A stretch of 64,000 bases of DNA from an uncultured Paracoccaceae bacterium. GTDB lineage: Bacteria > Pseudomonadota > Alphaproteobacteria > Rhodobacterales > Rhodobacteraceae. The translations under genes and the position numbers were made by a program. The notes under the pieces are model-generated. The model saw only the letters and a list, made by a program, of their open reading frames with translations, was not told the DNA's origin and made no database searches. The DNA lies in the NCBI GenBank assembly GCA_947503965.1, contig CANNFU010000001.1, positions 806,001 to 870,000 on the forward strand, read 5' to 3'. Of this stretch, positions 8,459-16,751 are shown piece after piece. How positions within the stretch are numbered: the first letter of the stretch is position 1; every line of letters begins with the position of its first letter.

Positions 8459-8950
8459 ATGCTGACCCCACGACCCGCCACGGTACATGACATTAATACG
8501 CTTGCCCGCATTCATGTGCAAAGCTGGCGGGAGACTTATGATGGCCTACTGTCGGCGAAGGAGATCGGTGCGAAAACGGTCGCGGGTCGCACGGCACTTT
8601 GGCAAAAGGCATTTGAATGGGGCGGTAGCCGCGTATGGATCATCGGTGATTTCGGCTTTGCCCAATTCGGACCGCAGCGTGAAGAAACGTGGCGTGTGAA
8701 AGGATACCAAGAAGAGCTTTATGTCATCTATCTTTTGCGGTCGGGCTACGGATATGGGCACCAGCCACTCAGCGCGGCCCACGGCCCTGAGGGCAAGCCC
8801 TTTACCACCTGTGTTCTGGCTGGAAATGCCCGTGCTTGCGCATTTAATGACAAAACAGGTGGGAAGCGTCTGACCACCCGGTCAGAACAAATCGGCAAGA
8901 GCAAAATCAAAGAGCATGTTTACGGCTGGACGGCGCTGAACCCACCGTAA
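8459..8950 (+). CDS. GNAT family N-acetyltransferase
   Basis: This 163-aa protein starts with the typical GNAT N-terminus PRPATVHDINTLARIHVQSWRETY and ends with the family-type EQIGKSKIKEHVYGWTAL. The acetyl-CoA loop, usually R/Q-x-x-G-x-G/A, is represented by LLRSGYGYGHQPLSA, somewhat degraded in its second half. It probably transfers an acetyl group to a small molecule or protein amine, but the substrate is unknown. It is divergent from zapE with a 47-bp spacer and is followed by a gene-free 146 bp. Confidence 0.75.
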   Translation: MLTPRPATVHDINTLARIHVQSWRETYDGLLSAKEIGAKTVAGRTALWQKAFEWGGSRVWIIGDFGFAQFGPQREETWRVKGYQEELYVIYLLRSGYGYGHQPLSAAHGPEGKPFTTCVLAGNARACAFNDKTGGKRLTTRSEQIGKSKIKEHVYGWTALNPP

Positions 8951-9096
8951 TCGTAAAGAATTTGCTAAATCATCATACTCAATTTGAAGCAAATCCCGAC
9001 AACACGGACAGGTTGTTCGGCCTATTCTGCGATCTTGTTAAGATTGCCGTTACCAACATCGCCATAGGGTAGCCATACGACACAGGATACATCCCT

Positions 9097-10221
9097 ATGC
9101 TACCGATCTTTGACAAATTCATGCTTCTTGTACCACCGATCGCATTGGCTGTCTTGTTGATCTACACCTATGGTCTTTTCTTCAGATCTATCCAAAATCG
9201 TCATCTGCTGAACGTCATTATGGGAGTTGTGTTCGGGTTTGCGGCTGCGGTGGCCATGTCTGCGCCCATTCCGATTGCCGACGGCATGATCATCGATATC
9301 CGCACGCTGTTCATTGGTGTCGCTGCGGCGTATTTCGGCGTTATGGGGGGCGCGGTCACGCTGATAGCGGCGGTATCTTTGCGCATTTCGATCGGCGGCG
9401 ACGGTGTGGTGATTGGCGTGGCCGGCATGATCATTACAAGCATCATGGGTCTGCTATGGGCACAATACATTCGACCGAAGGTGCAAAATGTCTTCAAGTC
9501 GCATTTTTTCCTGGGTCTGATGATCTCGGAAAGCATCGCATTGGGTGTCTTTTTTCCGCCAGAGGTACGGATCAACTTTTTCACGGGGCTCGCGCCGGTA
9601 TTGTTGGTCGCAAATGTGTTTGGGGCACTACTTCTGGGTAAGCTCATCTTGCGTGAACAGGCATTGGTCACTGAAACGCATCGGCTGATGAATGCGGCGA
9701 CAACAGACCCGCTGACCAAGCTGGTCAACAGAAGGTCTGCAGCGACCGCCTTTGATGCCTTGCCCGACTTGCACGACATATCACATGGCCAAAGCATGTT
9801 TTGTATCGATGTCGATGACTTCAAGGGGATCAACGACACCTATGGTCATCTGTGCGGGGATGCGGTGCTGGTCGAAATATCCAACCGGCTGTCGGCCTGC
9901 CTGCGCCCAGAAGACATCATTTCGCGGATCAGTGGTGATGAATTTGTGATTGTCCTGCATGCCGTGACGCAAGCACAGGCGAAGGCTGTGGCGGAAAGAT
10001 GCCGCGCCGCCATCAGCAAAGTGCCTGTCGTCGCCGAGGATGAGAAGGTGCAGCCGTCGATCAGTGTGGGGGCTGTCTGGACCCGGTGCAGATTACCCTT
10101 CAACGCCCTGCGTGAAAAAGCGGATGAGGCGCTGTATAAGGCAAAATCAAACGGGCGTAACTGCGTCGCCTTTGAAATCCGCGCCGAGGCTGAAATGATC
10201 CGCGAAAACGCGGTGGCCTGA
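9097..10221 (+). CDS. Diguanylate cyclase with 5TM-LYT sensor domain
   Basis: This 374-aa inner-membrane protein has a hydrophobic N-terminal half with five or six membrane segments (residues 8-185) that resembles the 5TMR-LYT sensor domain (IIDIRTLFIGVAAAYFG). The C-terminal GGDEF domain (about 200-365) makes c-di-GMP. The active-site motif is SGDEF (279-283), a variant found in active enzymes. The product-inhibition I-site RPED sits exactly five residues upstream, so feedback control looks intact. No EAL domain is present. It stands alone and converges head-to-tail with the next alpha/beta hydrolase with no spacer. Confidence 0.88.
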   Translation: MLPIFDKFMLLVPPIALAVLLIYTYGLFFRSIQNRHLLNVIMGVVFGFAAAVAMSAPIPIADGMIIDIRTLFIGVAAAYFGVMGGAVTLIAAVSLRISIGGDGVVIGVAGMIITSIMGLLWAQYIRPKVQNVFKSHFFLGLMISESIALGVFFPPEVRINFFTGLAPVLLVANVFGALLLGKLILREQALVTETHRLMNAATTDPLTKLVNRRSAATAFDALPDLHDISHGQSMFCIDVDDFKGINDTYGHLCGDAVLVEISNRLSACLRPEDIISRISGDEFVIVLHAVTQAQAKAVAERCRAAISKVPVVAEDEKVQPSISVGAVWTRCRLPFNALREKADEALYKAKSNGRNCVAFEIRAEAEMIRENAVA

Positions 10222-11142
10222 TCAGTTCCGCATCGCCTTGCGCAATGCTTTCAACAATTGATCGCAATGTGTATAGGGCAACGCGTGGTCAGCCTCTGCA
10301 ACGACTTCCTGACGTGCGGCCCGATTCCACTGCGCAAGGACACCCAGCGCGGAAATCGGGATGATCTGGTCTTCCTCAGCCCATATCGCAATCACCGGCA
10401 CGTCTTCACGCGCCAATTTGCGATGATCCTTTTGGGATGATCCAGCCAGCATCCCGCGACGGCTGGACAGAATGGCCGGCAAATAGCCGCGGCGCGACAA
10501 CTCTGCCCGCTGCGCCACCAGAACGCGGTCGACATAAGGACTGGTGGCATCAAAGGGGATGGCGCGCAGGATCCGGCGATGCACAAACATTCCGTGCCAC
10601 CAGTCACCGATGACCGGCACCGTCCGGCAAAAACGCGAAAACCCGCTTTCGTTTGTCACGACGCCTGCAGAGGCCACAAGGATCACGCGGTTGATCCGAT
10701 GCGGGTTCTCAGCCGCATAGGCTGTGGCGATAGCCCCACCCATGGAGTACCCGACGAATGTAATTTCTTCCTTGATGTTTTGTTCGGCCAACAGTTCTGA
10801 CAATTGCTGCAGAAAGAAGGCACGGCTCTGCCTTCCAACCGGCGCATCAGAAAGACCGCGCCCGTACAGATCATAGGTCAATACGCGATAGCCCATTTTG
10901 CCCAAGCCCTCGGCCAGGCCCTCCATCGCGATTTGGGGCGACGCCAAACCATGCACCAAAACCGCAACCGGACCCCGGACGGGACCGACCCATCGATAAT
11001 GCGTCACACCCTGTGATAGTTCAGCAAATCCACCTTCGGCACCCTTGCGTTGTTGTGGGCCGATCGGAGTTCGCATCCGCTCGAGCAATGCAGGCAGCAC
11101 AGCAAGCAAAAGGGCAACCGCAATTCCCAAGCCATACCACAT
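10222..11142 (-). CDS. Alpha/beta hydrolase
   Basis: This 306-aa protein begins with a membrane-spanning segment (about residues 3-20) and then a typical alpha/beta hydrolase core. It has HGLAS as the oxyanion motif, YSMGG as the nucleophile elbow, an acid in WAEEDQI and the catalytic His in EADHALPY. The overall look is that of lipases and esterases of the MhpC type, with the catalytic domain probably periplasmic or membrane-associated. It lies 16 bp downstream of the ornithine cyclodeaminase-like gene on the same strand. The substrate cannot be named. Confidence 0.82.
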   Translation of the reverse strand: MWYGLGIAVALLLAVLPALLERMRTPIGPQQRKGAEGGFAELSQGVTHYRWVGPVRGPVAVLVHGLASPQIAMEGLAEGLGKMGYRVLTYDLYGRGLSDAPVGRQSRAFFLQQLSELLAEQNIKEEITFVGYSMGGAIATAYAAENPHRINRVILVASAGVVTNESGFSRFCRTVPVIGDWWHGMFVHRRILRAIPFDATSPYVDRVLVAQRAELSRRGYLPAILSSRRGMLAGSSQKDHRKLAREDVPVIAIWAEEDQIIPISALGVLAQWNRAARQEVVAEADHALPYTHCDQLLKALRKAMRN

Positions 11143-11158
11143 CGTGTCTGTTGTCCCC

Positions 11159-12094
11159 TTAACCCTGCCCCGTCGCGCTGCCGCCTGCGGCGCGCCAAGC
11201 CTGCAAAATGTACCGGCTTGTCATCAAATCCAAATGCGCCCCGCCACCATTTTTGAACAATGTGATCTCGGATGGATCACGACGCACAAATCGCGCAATG
11301 TCATAATAGTCTGCAACAATATGCCCCTCGTCAATAACACCTTGAGAAATCGGGATTTTTAACTCTCCGATGTGGCCGATTGTCGTCTCTCGGCTATCAA
11401 CGAATATACGGGCGCGCAGCAGGGCCGCATCATCAACCTCGCGCATGTCAGGCCGATAAGCGCCAATAAGATCAATATGTTGACCGGGTTGCAACCATTC
11501 GCCCCTAATCACAGGCTCGGTCGACATGGTCGCACAGGTCACGATGTCGGCGGCGGCCACAGCCGCAGCCAGATCAGTTGCAATTTCAATCTCTGGATGC
11601 ATTTCCTGAAATGCGGCCGCACCCGCCGCCGTCCGGTTCCACACGGTGAACTGCGCCTTCGGAAATGCTGCGCCATAGGCGGCAAGCAGTGATCGGCCAA
11701 CCGTTCCCGCCCCAACAACCAGGATATTGCGGCTGTCAGGCCGCGCCAGACGCCGGGCCGCTAGCAGGCTATCGCCTGCTGTTTTCCACTTGGTCACCAA
11801 ATGAAAATCAAGGATCGCCTCCAACGCCCCGTCCTGCCCAGAAAAGAGGTTCACCGCACCACCGATCGCAGCTTTGCCAGCCGCGCGGTTGGCCGGAAAG
11901 ATCGTGGCGCATTTCACCGCCAACCCCATCCCGGGGATCCAGGCAGAGCGGTTCAGCAGCGTGTTCTCCCCTTCATATAAGAACACATCCGCCACCTCAG
12001 CCTTTGGCGTATCATGACCAGCGGCAAGCGCATCTGTCAGCGCCAGCCAATCCAGATGGCGCTCTCCCTCTTCGAAAGAGATCATGGCGGTCAT
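11159..12094 (-). CDS. Ornithine cyclodeaminase / mu-crystallin family protein
   Basis: This 311-aa NAD(P)-dependent enzyme has the Rossmann motif VVGAGTVGRSLLAAYG and the preceding KCATIFPANRAAG and KTAGDSLLAARRLARPDS blocks typical of the family. Members convert ornithine to proline, reduce cyclic imines (ketimine reductase), or act as alanine or lysine dehydrogenases. The sequence does not allow me to choose. The start overlaps the stop of the upstream HAD phosphatase by 4 bp (ATGA), giving a tight operon with that gene and the hydrolase downstream. Confidence 0.85.
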   Translation of the reverse strand: MTAMISFEEGERHLDWLALTDALAAGHDTPKAEVADVFLYEGENTLLNRSAWIPGMGLAVKCATIFPANRAAGKAAIGGAVNLFSGQDGALEAILDFHLVTKWKTAGDSLLAARRLARPDSRNILVVGAGTVGRSLLAAYGAAFPKAQFTVWNRTAAGAAAFQEMHPEIEIATDLAAAVAAADIVTCATMSTEPVIRGEWLQPGQHIDLIGAYRPDMREVDDAALLRARIFVDSRETTIGHIGELKIPISQGVIDEGHIVADYYDIARFVRRDPSEITLFKNGGGAHLDLMTSRYILQAWRAAGGSATGQG

Positions 12095-12714
12095 TGCGCC
12101 GCCTCCTTGGTCAGCACACCCGCATCAACCAGCCGGTTTGCCCAGCCTTGCGGCCCGTCAAACAGATGGGTTTGCCAACCGCGCGCGCTGGCGACGTTGA
12201 TATTGTCGATCCGGTCATCGGTGAAGAGCAGCGTTGCTGGATCAAGCCCGCAATCGGCCTCAACCAACTCATAGATGCGGGCCTCGGGCTTGATCACGCC
12301 CATATGCCCCGAGATATAGCGCCGGTCGAACTCCCCCAGAAAGGGATAGACAGGCTCTGCAATCTCAAACGTCTGAATGCCGAAATTTGTGAGTGCAAAA
12401 ACCGGGACGTCAGCGCTGCGCAAAGCACGTAACAAACGGACCGAGTGTTCAATGACCGGGGTCGCCATCTCGATCCAGCGGTCATGCCACATCAGCACCT
12501 CATCACGCCAATGCGGGTTCGCATCGGCAGCGGCATGGATTGTGTCGCGGAAATTTCCGCCCCGATCCACGACATCGTTGATCCCATGCAGGTCTATCGC
12601 GGCAAACATCGCCTTGCGCCGTTCGGGGCCGATCACGCTGTCATAAAATCGCTCTGGCTGCCATTCGATCAGCACATTGCCGATGTCAAAAACCACCGCT
12701 TGGACGTCTGCCAT
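12091..12714 (-). CDS. HAD family hydrolase (subfamily IA, YihX-like)
   Basis: This 207-aa cytoplasmic phosphatase-type protein carries motif I as VVFDIGNVLIEW. As in YihX, the usual second Asp is replaced by Gly. Motif II is FALTNF, a conserved Lys lies in GVIKPEARIYEL, and motif IV is LLFTDDRIDNI, all consistent with HAD-IA enzymes acting on sugar phosphates. It is the first gene of a three-gene run with an ornithine cyclodeaminase-like enzyme and an alpha/beta hydrolase. About 100 bp separate it from the YaiI-type gene upstream. Confidence 0.85.
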   Translation of the reverse strand: MADVQAVVFDIGNVLIEWQPERFYDSVIGPERRKAMFAAIDLHGINDVVDRGGNFRDTIHAAADANPHWRDEVLMWHDRWIEMATPVIEHSVRLLRALRSADVPVFALTNFGIQTFEIAEPVYPFLGEFDRRYISGHMGVIKPEARIYELVEADCGLDPATLLFTDDRIDNINVASARGWQTHLFDGPQGWANRLVDAGVLTKEAAQ

Positions 12715-12815
12715 ATTTGCCCCCTTTAATCACGGGGTCACAGTACTTGCGCAGTCGATGCTGTAAACCACCCGATTTTCAGCGGCGCTTTGTGACAAGC
12801 CACCGTCGGTCTACG

Positions 12816-13262
12816 TCAAAGCCTTGCGGTTTGTCGCACAGCACGTTCGAGCGCATCTAGAAACCGCGCCCTGTCCGCCTTGCTAAAGGGTTTGCCACCG
12901 CCCTGCCGAAACGGGTCGGCAGCGCGCATATCCGCCATCAGATCACGGGTGGCGAGCACGTTACCGATATTGGCCTGCGTCAGCGCCTCTCCGTTATGTT
13001 TCAGGACCAGTGCACCGTTTTCGATACAGCGCGCGGCCAGCGGGATATCTCCGGTAATGACAACATCGCCCGCCGTCGCCCTGTCCGCGATCCACATATC
13101 TGCCACATCGGGGCCGTCGGGAACCACAACCGTTTCCACGAAAGGGTTGGCCGACGGACGAATGCCGCCGTTTGAGACAACGAATACCTTCAGTTTATGT
13201 CGCGTGCCGACACGCTCTACCTCGGCTTTGACCGGGCACGCATCGGCATCAACGTAGATCAT
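12816..13262 (-). CDS. YaiI/YqxD family protein (DUF188)
   Basis: This 148-aa small protein of the widespread YaiI/YqxD family has a predicted PIN-like nuclease fold. The N-terminus IYVDADACPVK, the block VADMWIADRATAGDVVITGDIPLA and the C-terminal QGGGKPFSKADRARFLDAL are family hallmarks. Acidic residues D5, D7 and those in the TGDIPLA region could bind metal. Biochemical function is not established for the family. Its start overlaps the stop of the upstream S-formylglutathione hydrolase gene by 4 bp. Confidence 0.9.
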   Translation of the reverse strand: MIYVDADACPVKAEVERVGTRHKLKVFVVSNGGIRPSANPFVETVVVPDGPDVADMWIADRATAGDVVITGDIPLAARCIENGALVLKHNGEALTQANIGNVLATRDLMADMRAADPFRQGGGKPFSKADRARFLDALERAVRQTARL

Positions 13263-14089
13263 CCGTAAAGCGCCTCTGCATGGAAGGCGACATGGTCTTC
13301 CATGAAGCTGGAGATGAAGAAATACGAATGATCATATCCCTTTTGCAACCTGATCTGCGCTTCCTGCCGACGCACAGCCATTGCTTGCGCCAGATGCTCG
13401 GTTCCCAGCAAGTCGCCAAACTGATCATTCGTGCCAGTATCAATCAGCACCGGCCCGTCAAACCCGCCCTTCTGCATCAGTAACGTCGCATCATGGGCCG
13501 CCCGTGTATCCTCATCAGCGCCCAGATACGCCGTTAGCTGTTTGCGGCCCCAGTCGCTTTGCGTTGGATGGCAAATAGGGGCAAAGGCCGATACGGAGCG
13601 GAACCGCCCCGGCAGGGACATCGCAAGGGTCAGCGCACCGTGCCCGCCCATGGAATGCCCGGCAATCGCCTGCCGCTCCATGTCCAGCGCGAAATTCTGG
13701 CCCAGAACTGTTGGCAGTTCTTCCGAAATATAATCCCACATCTGGAAATGCGTCGCCCAAGGCGCCTGTGTGGCGTTCACATAGAAACCCGCACCCTTGC
13801 CCAGATCATAGGCCTCATCATCCGGCACATCATCCCCGCGCGGCGAGGTGTCGGGGAACACCAAAGCAATCCCCTGCTCGGCAGCCCAGGCCTGCGCGCC
13901 AGCCTTGGTCATCGCATTTTCGTGGGTACAGGTAAGGCCCGACAGAAACCACAGGACAGGAACCGGGCCATCGGCGGCCTCAGCAGGCAGAAACAGCCCG
14001 AATGTCATGTCACAGGAACACGCATCGGACTGATGCGCATAGACCCCTTGGGTCCCGCCAAAACAGCGGTTTTCAGATACAGTTTCCAT
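13259..14089 (-). CDS. fghA: S-formylglutathione hydrolase
   Basis: This 276-aa esterase hydrolyses S-formylglutathione to formate and glutathione, the last step of glutathione-linked formaldehyde detoxification. The nucleophile Ser146 lies in AGHSMGGHGAL. The acid is in DTGTNDQF and the His in KGYDHSYFF. The N-terminal SENRCFGGTQGVYAHQS and FLSGLTCTHENAMTKAGAQ are diagnostic of the family. The usual partner, glutathione-dependent formaldehyde dehydrogenase, is not in this window. It overlaps the DUF188 gene by 4 bp. Confidence 0.93.
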   Translation of the reverse strand: METVSENRCFGGTQGVYAHQSDACSCDMTFGLFLPAEAADGPVPVLWFLSGLTCTHENAMTKAGAQAWAAEQGIALVFPDTSPRGDDVPDDEAYDLGKGAGFYVNATQAPWATHFQMWDYISEELPTVLGQNFALDMERQAIAGHSMGGHGALTLAMSLPGRFRSVSAFAPICHPTQSDWGRKQLTAYLGADEDTRAAHDATLLMQKGGFDGPVLIDTGTNDQFGDLLGTEHLAQAMAVRRQEAQIRLQKGYDHSYFFISSFMEDHVAFHAEALYG

Positions 14090-14120
14090 CGCGCCCTCCT
14101 GTCGTTGAACAAGGGCTAAC

Positions 14121-15056
14121 CTAGGCGGATAACGTTGTCACCCATGCAATCACCAGCGACACGGTCACCACGCTTGCCATTGTCGACAGCAGGATCGAGG
14201 CAGACACCCGCGTCGGTGCCACCCCATAATGCTGCGCGATGATATAGACATTTCCCGCAACCGGCAGGGCTGCGGCGGCAATCATGACGCCCGCGGCATA
14301 TGGGTCGACATCAAAGATAAACAGGGCCGCCACAGCGACGGCGGCTGGATGCAACACCAGTTTGCAGAACGACAACCAGCCCGCGATTGCGACCCGCTCT
14401 GCCGATTTATACGCCAGTGACGCACCAATCGCGAAGAGCGCACCCGGCGTTGCCGCCGCGCCCAATAAGCTAAGAAATTCATTCACCGGCAGCGGAATTG
14501 CAACATCGCTGGCCGACACTGCCAGGCCCAGCGAGATCGACACGATCATCGGGTTCTTCACCAGTCCCACCGCGACCGTCCACAAAATGCGCGGCGACAT
14601 GCGCCCATCACGCGACCCGGTGATCAGGATCACGATCAGGCTGCCAAAAACGATCAGATCAACTGCCAGCACCATCATGACTGGGCCGACTGCCGCCTCG
14701 CCCAACAAAAGCACCAGCATCGGGATGCCCAGAAAACCGACATTGCCGACCACGGCGCATTGCGCCTCGACCGCTGCCTCGGTCACGGGTGCATTGCGTC
14801 TGATCGCCACCACCGTCGCCACAATGTAAACAACTGTTGTCGCGGCCAGATAAGCCATCACGAACTGCCAATCCAGAATCGCATCCAGTGACAGATTGGC
14901 CGAAAACCGGAACAGCATGGCCGACAGGGCAAAGTAAAAGACAAACTTTGTCAGATAAGCGGTCGCTTCCTCGGAAAAGAAATTTGACCTGCCTGATGTG
15001 TAGCCCAGCGCGATCAGCATGAAGAAGGGCAATGTTTGCAGGAAAATATCAAGCAT
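14121..15056 (-). CDS. AEC family (auxin efflux carrier-like) transporter
   Basis: This 311-aa inner-membrane protein has about ten hydrophobic helices in two halves of five, the layout of the AEC family. Its N-terminus MLDIFLQTLPFFMLIALGYTSGR fits that family, as do LGIPMLVLLLG and NPMIVSISLGLAVS. Bacterial members are thought to export or import small carboxylates or amino acids. The substrate here is unknown. It lies 5 bp after the gene for a 328-aa membrane protein and upstream of fghA on the same strand. Confidence 0.85.
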   Translation of the reverse strand: MLDIFLQTLPFFMLIALGYTSGRSNFFSEEATAYLTKFVFYFALSAMLFRFSANLSLDAILDWQFVMAYLAATTVVYIVATVVAIRRNAPVTEAAVEAQCAVVGNVGFLGIPMLVLLLGEAAVGPVMMVLAVDLIVFGSLIVILITGSRDGRMSPRILWTVAVGLVKNPMIVSISLGLAVSASDVAIPLPVNEFLSLLGAAATPGALFAIGASLAYKSAERVAIAGWLSFCKLVLHPAAVAVAALFIFDVDPYAAGVMIAAAALPVAGNVYIIAQHYGVAPTRVSASILLSTMASVVTVSLVIAWVTTLSA

Positions 15057-15061
15057 ATGTT

Positions 15062-16048
15062 CTAATCAAACGTCCCGGTGACGCGACCCAGCACCATGAA
15101 CGCGCGCGCTGTCCGGGTTTCTGCCAGTTCCAGAAGGTCGGTATCCGTCGCATGTGCTTCAAACGTGACCAGCATCTGGTCAAACTGGCGCAGGAAATGA
15201 TGAACCGCATCGCGAAAGATCGTGTCCTCGCGCATCCGGCCCGCCGCCAGCGCGAGCGATGCACGGTCCCGCACGGCCCCTAGCGTATCAATGCCGCGCC
15301 CCCGCTCTCCCTGGGCAAAGCGGCGCCACAGGTCGGAAGGCACCGGGTCAGGGCGCAGATCGTCCATATAGATGCCGTCTTGCGACAACAGCGTCAGCAC
15401 ATCCTGGCTGGCCTGCACCAGTCTGCGTGCTGCACGGTCACGCAAGGCCCGACGTAATGCTGCAAAGCCGTCAGTGTCATGTTCATCATCAGGAAAGTTC
15501 AATGCCCGGATCAGGTCCGCACGTTCCAACGGTGGCGCTATGTCCTCTTGCGACGTACCCAATGCCAGCGCGGGTTGATCGCTTGGTTGTTGCGGCGCGG
15601 CGCGCGGTACAATCAGGCGTGACACTTCGCGACGCGACGCAAATTGCGAAACAGCGGTTTCAGTATTCTTGGCCGATTGGGCAATTGCCTCCAGCTGCTT
15701 TTCGACTGCGGGCTCGGCTACTGGTTTCATCGTCTGTTGCGCCAGATACGTCTGGCGCATCCCGTCAATCGCGGCCTGCACGCGAAAGCTCTCTTCCCGC
15801 ATGATCCGGGCAGAGCGGGCCGCAGCGGCAGCCACCCAGATGAGGCCCACAGGCATGAAAATCGCGATCAGCATCAGCACAAAGCGCAGACTATCGAATG
15901 GTGCGCCTTCGGGCTGTACGGGCGGCAAAATCCAGAAAAACAGACCAACCGCAACCATCCATCCCACCGCTAGTGCGACCGCAATCGCTTCGGTCTTGGT
16001 CAGACCTTGGGCATCACGCGCCCTGTCACTTATCGGTTGTTGCGCCAT
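15062..16048 (-). CDS. Hypothetical membrane protein with two N-terminal TM helices
   Basis: This 328-aa protein starts with a polar stretch, then two membrane helices (about residues 22-42 and 52-75). A helical, Gln/Ala-rich middle section (about 80-150) is probably coiled coil, and an alpha-helical C-terminal half contains TLLSQDGIYMDDLRPDP and ends in VLGRVTGTFD. I know no biochemical role, and similar proteins appear next to greA in Rhodobacteraceae by my recollection. It sits 14 bp downstream of greA on the same strand and 5 bp upstream of the AEC transporter gene. Confidence 0.65.
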   Translation of the reverse strand: MAQQPISDRARDAQGLTKTEAIAVALAVGWMVAVGLFFWILPPVQPEGAPFDSLRFVLMLIAIFMPVGLIWVAAAAARSARIMREESFRVQAAIDGMRQTYLAQQTMKPVAEPAVEKQLEAIAQSAKNTETAVSQFASRREVSRLIVPRAAPQQPSDQPALALGTSQEDIAPPLERADLIRALNFPDDEHDTDGFAALRRALRDRAARRLVQASQDVLTLLSQDGIYMDDLRPDPVPSDLWRRFAQGERGRGIDTLGAVRDRASLALAAGRMREDTIFRDAVHHFLRQFDQMLVTFEAHATDTDLLELAETRTARAFMVLGRVTGTFD

Positions 16049-16062
16049 ACCACGCGCACTTT

Positions 16063-16533
16063 CTACTTAAAGGTGATCGATAAGATCTCGTAACTGCGCA
16101 CGCCACCGGGGGTGCGAACTTCGACGCTATCGCCTTCGTCCTTGCCGATCAAAGCACGCGCCAAGGGCGATTTCATGTTCAGCTTGCCGTTCTCTATATC
16201 GGCCTCGTATTCGCCGACGATCTGATAGGTTTTTTCTTCGTCAGTATCTTCATCCACCAGTGCAACTGTGGCTCCGAACTTGATCGTGCCGGACAACTTG
16301 GTCGGATCAATGACGTCCGCCAGCGAAATCACGCCCTCCAGCTCTTTCACCCGGCCCTCGATAAAGGACTGCTTTTCCTTGGCCGAGTGATATTCCGCAT
16401 TCTCGGACAGATCGCCATGCTCGCGCGCCTCGGCAATCGCGCGGATAATCGCCGGGCGCTCCACGGATTTCAGGTGCTTCAGCTCTGCATCCAGCTTGTC
16501 AAAGCCGGCGCGGGTCAGTGGTATCTTGTCCAT
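16063..16533 (-). CDS. greA: Transcription elongation factor GreA
   Basis: This 156-aa factor rescues backtracked RNA polymerase by stimulating transcript cleavage. The N-terminal coiled-coil domain includes [19 protein letters not shown] sequence, and the tip region [19 protein letters not shown] is the signature, with the two acidic residues at the hairpin tip. The C-terminal FKBP-like domain ends [15 protein letters not shown]. The length is normal. It has its own upstream region of about 200 bp facing the ETF-QO gene. Confidence 0.97.
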   Translation of the reverse strand: MDKIPLTRAGFDKLDAELKHLKSVERPAIIRAIAEAREHGDLSENAEYHSAKEKQSFIEGRVKELEGVISLADVIDPTKLSGTIKFGATVALVDEDTDEEKTYQIVGEYEADIENGKLNMKSPLARALIGKDEGDSVEVRTPGGVRSYEILSITFK

Positions 16534-16751
16534 CGTGCTTCCCCTCCTTGGGGGGCAAATTCTGTCAATCGAGCGTTCATAGCCTATTGGGGACGCCCAA
16601 AGTCAAGACGCTGCCGCGATTTGGTGTCGCGACGCCGCGTTTTGACGTGGTGTCTTGATTGCCCCTTAACTGCCCTTGAGGTAACCGTTGCCGAAGCTAA
16701 ATAAAAGGGGTGTTTCCCCCGAATGAAAGCCAATGTTTGAAGGATGTGCTG

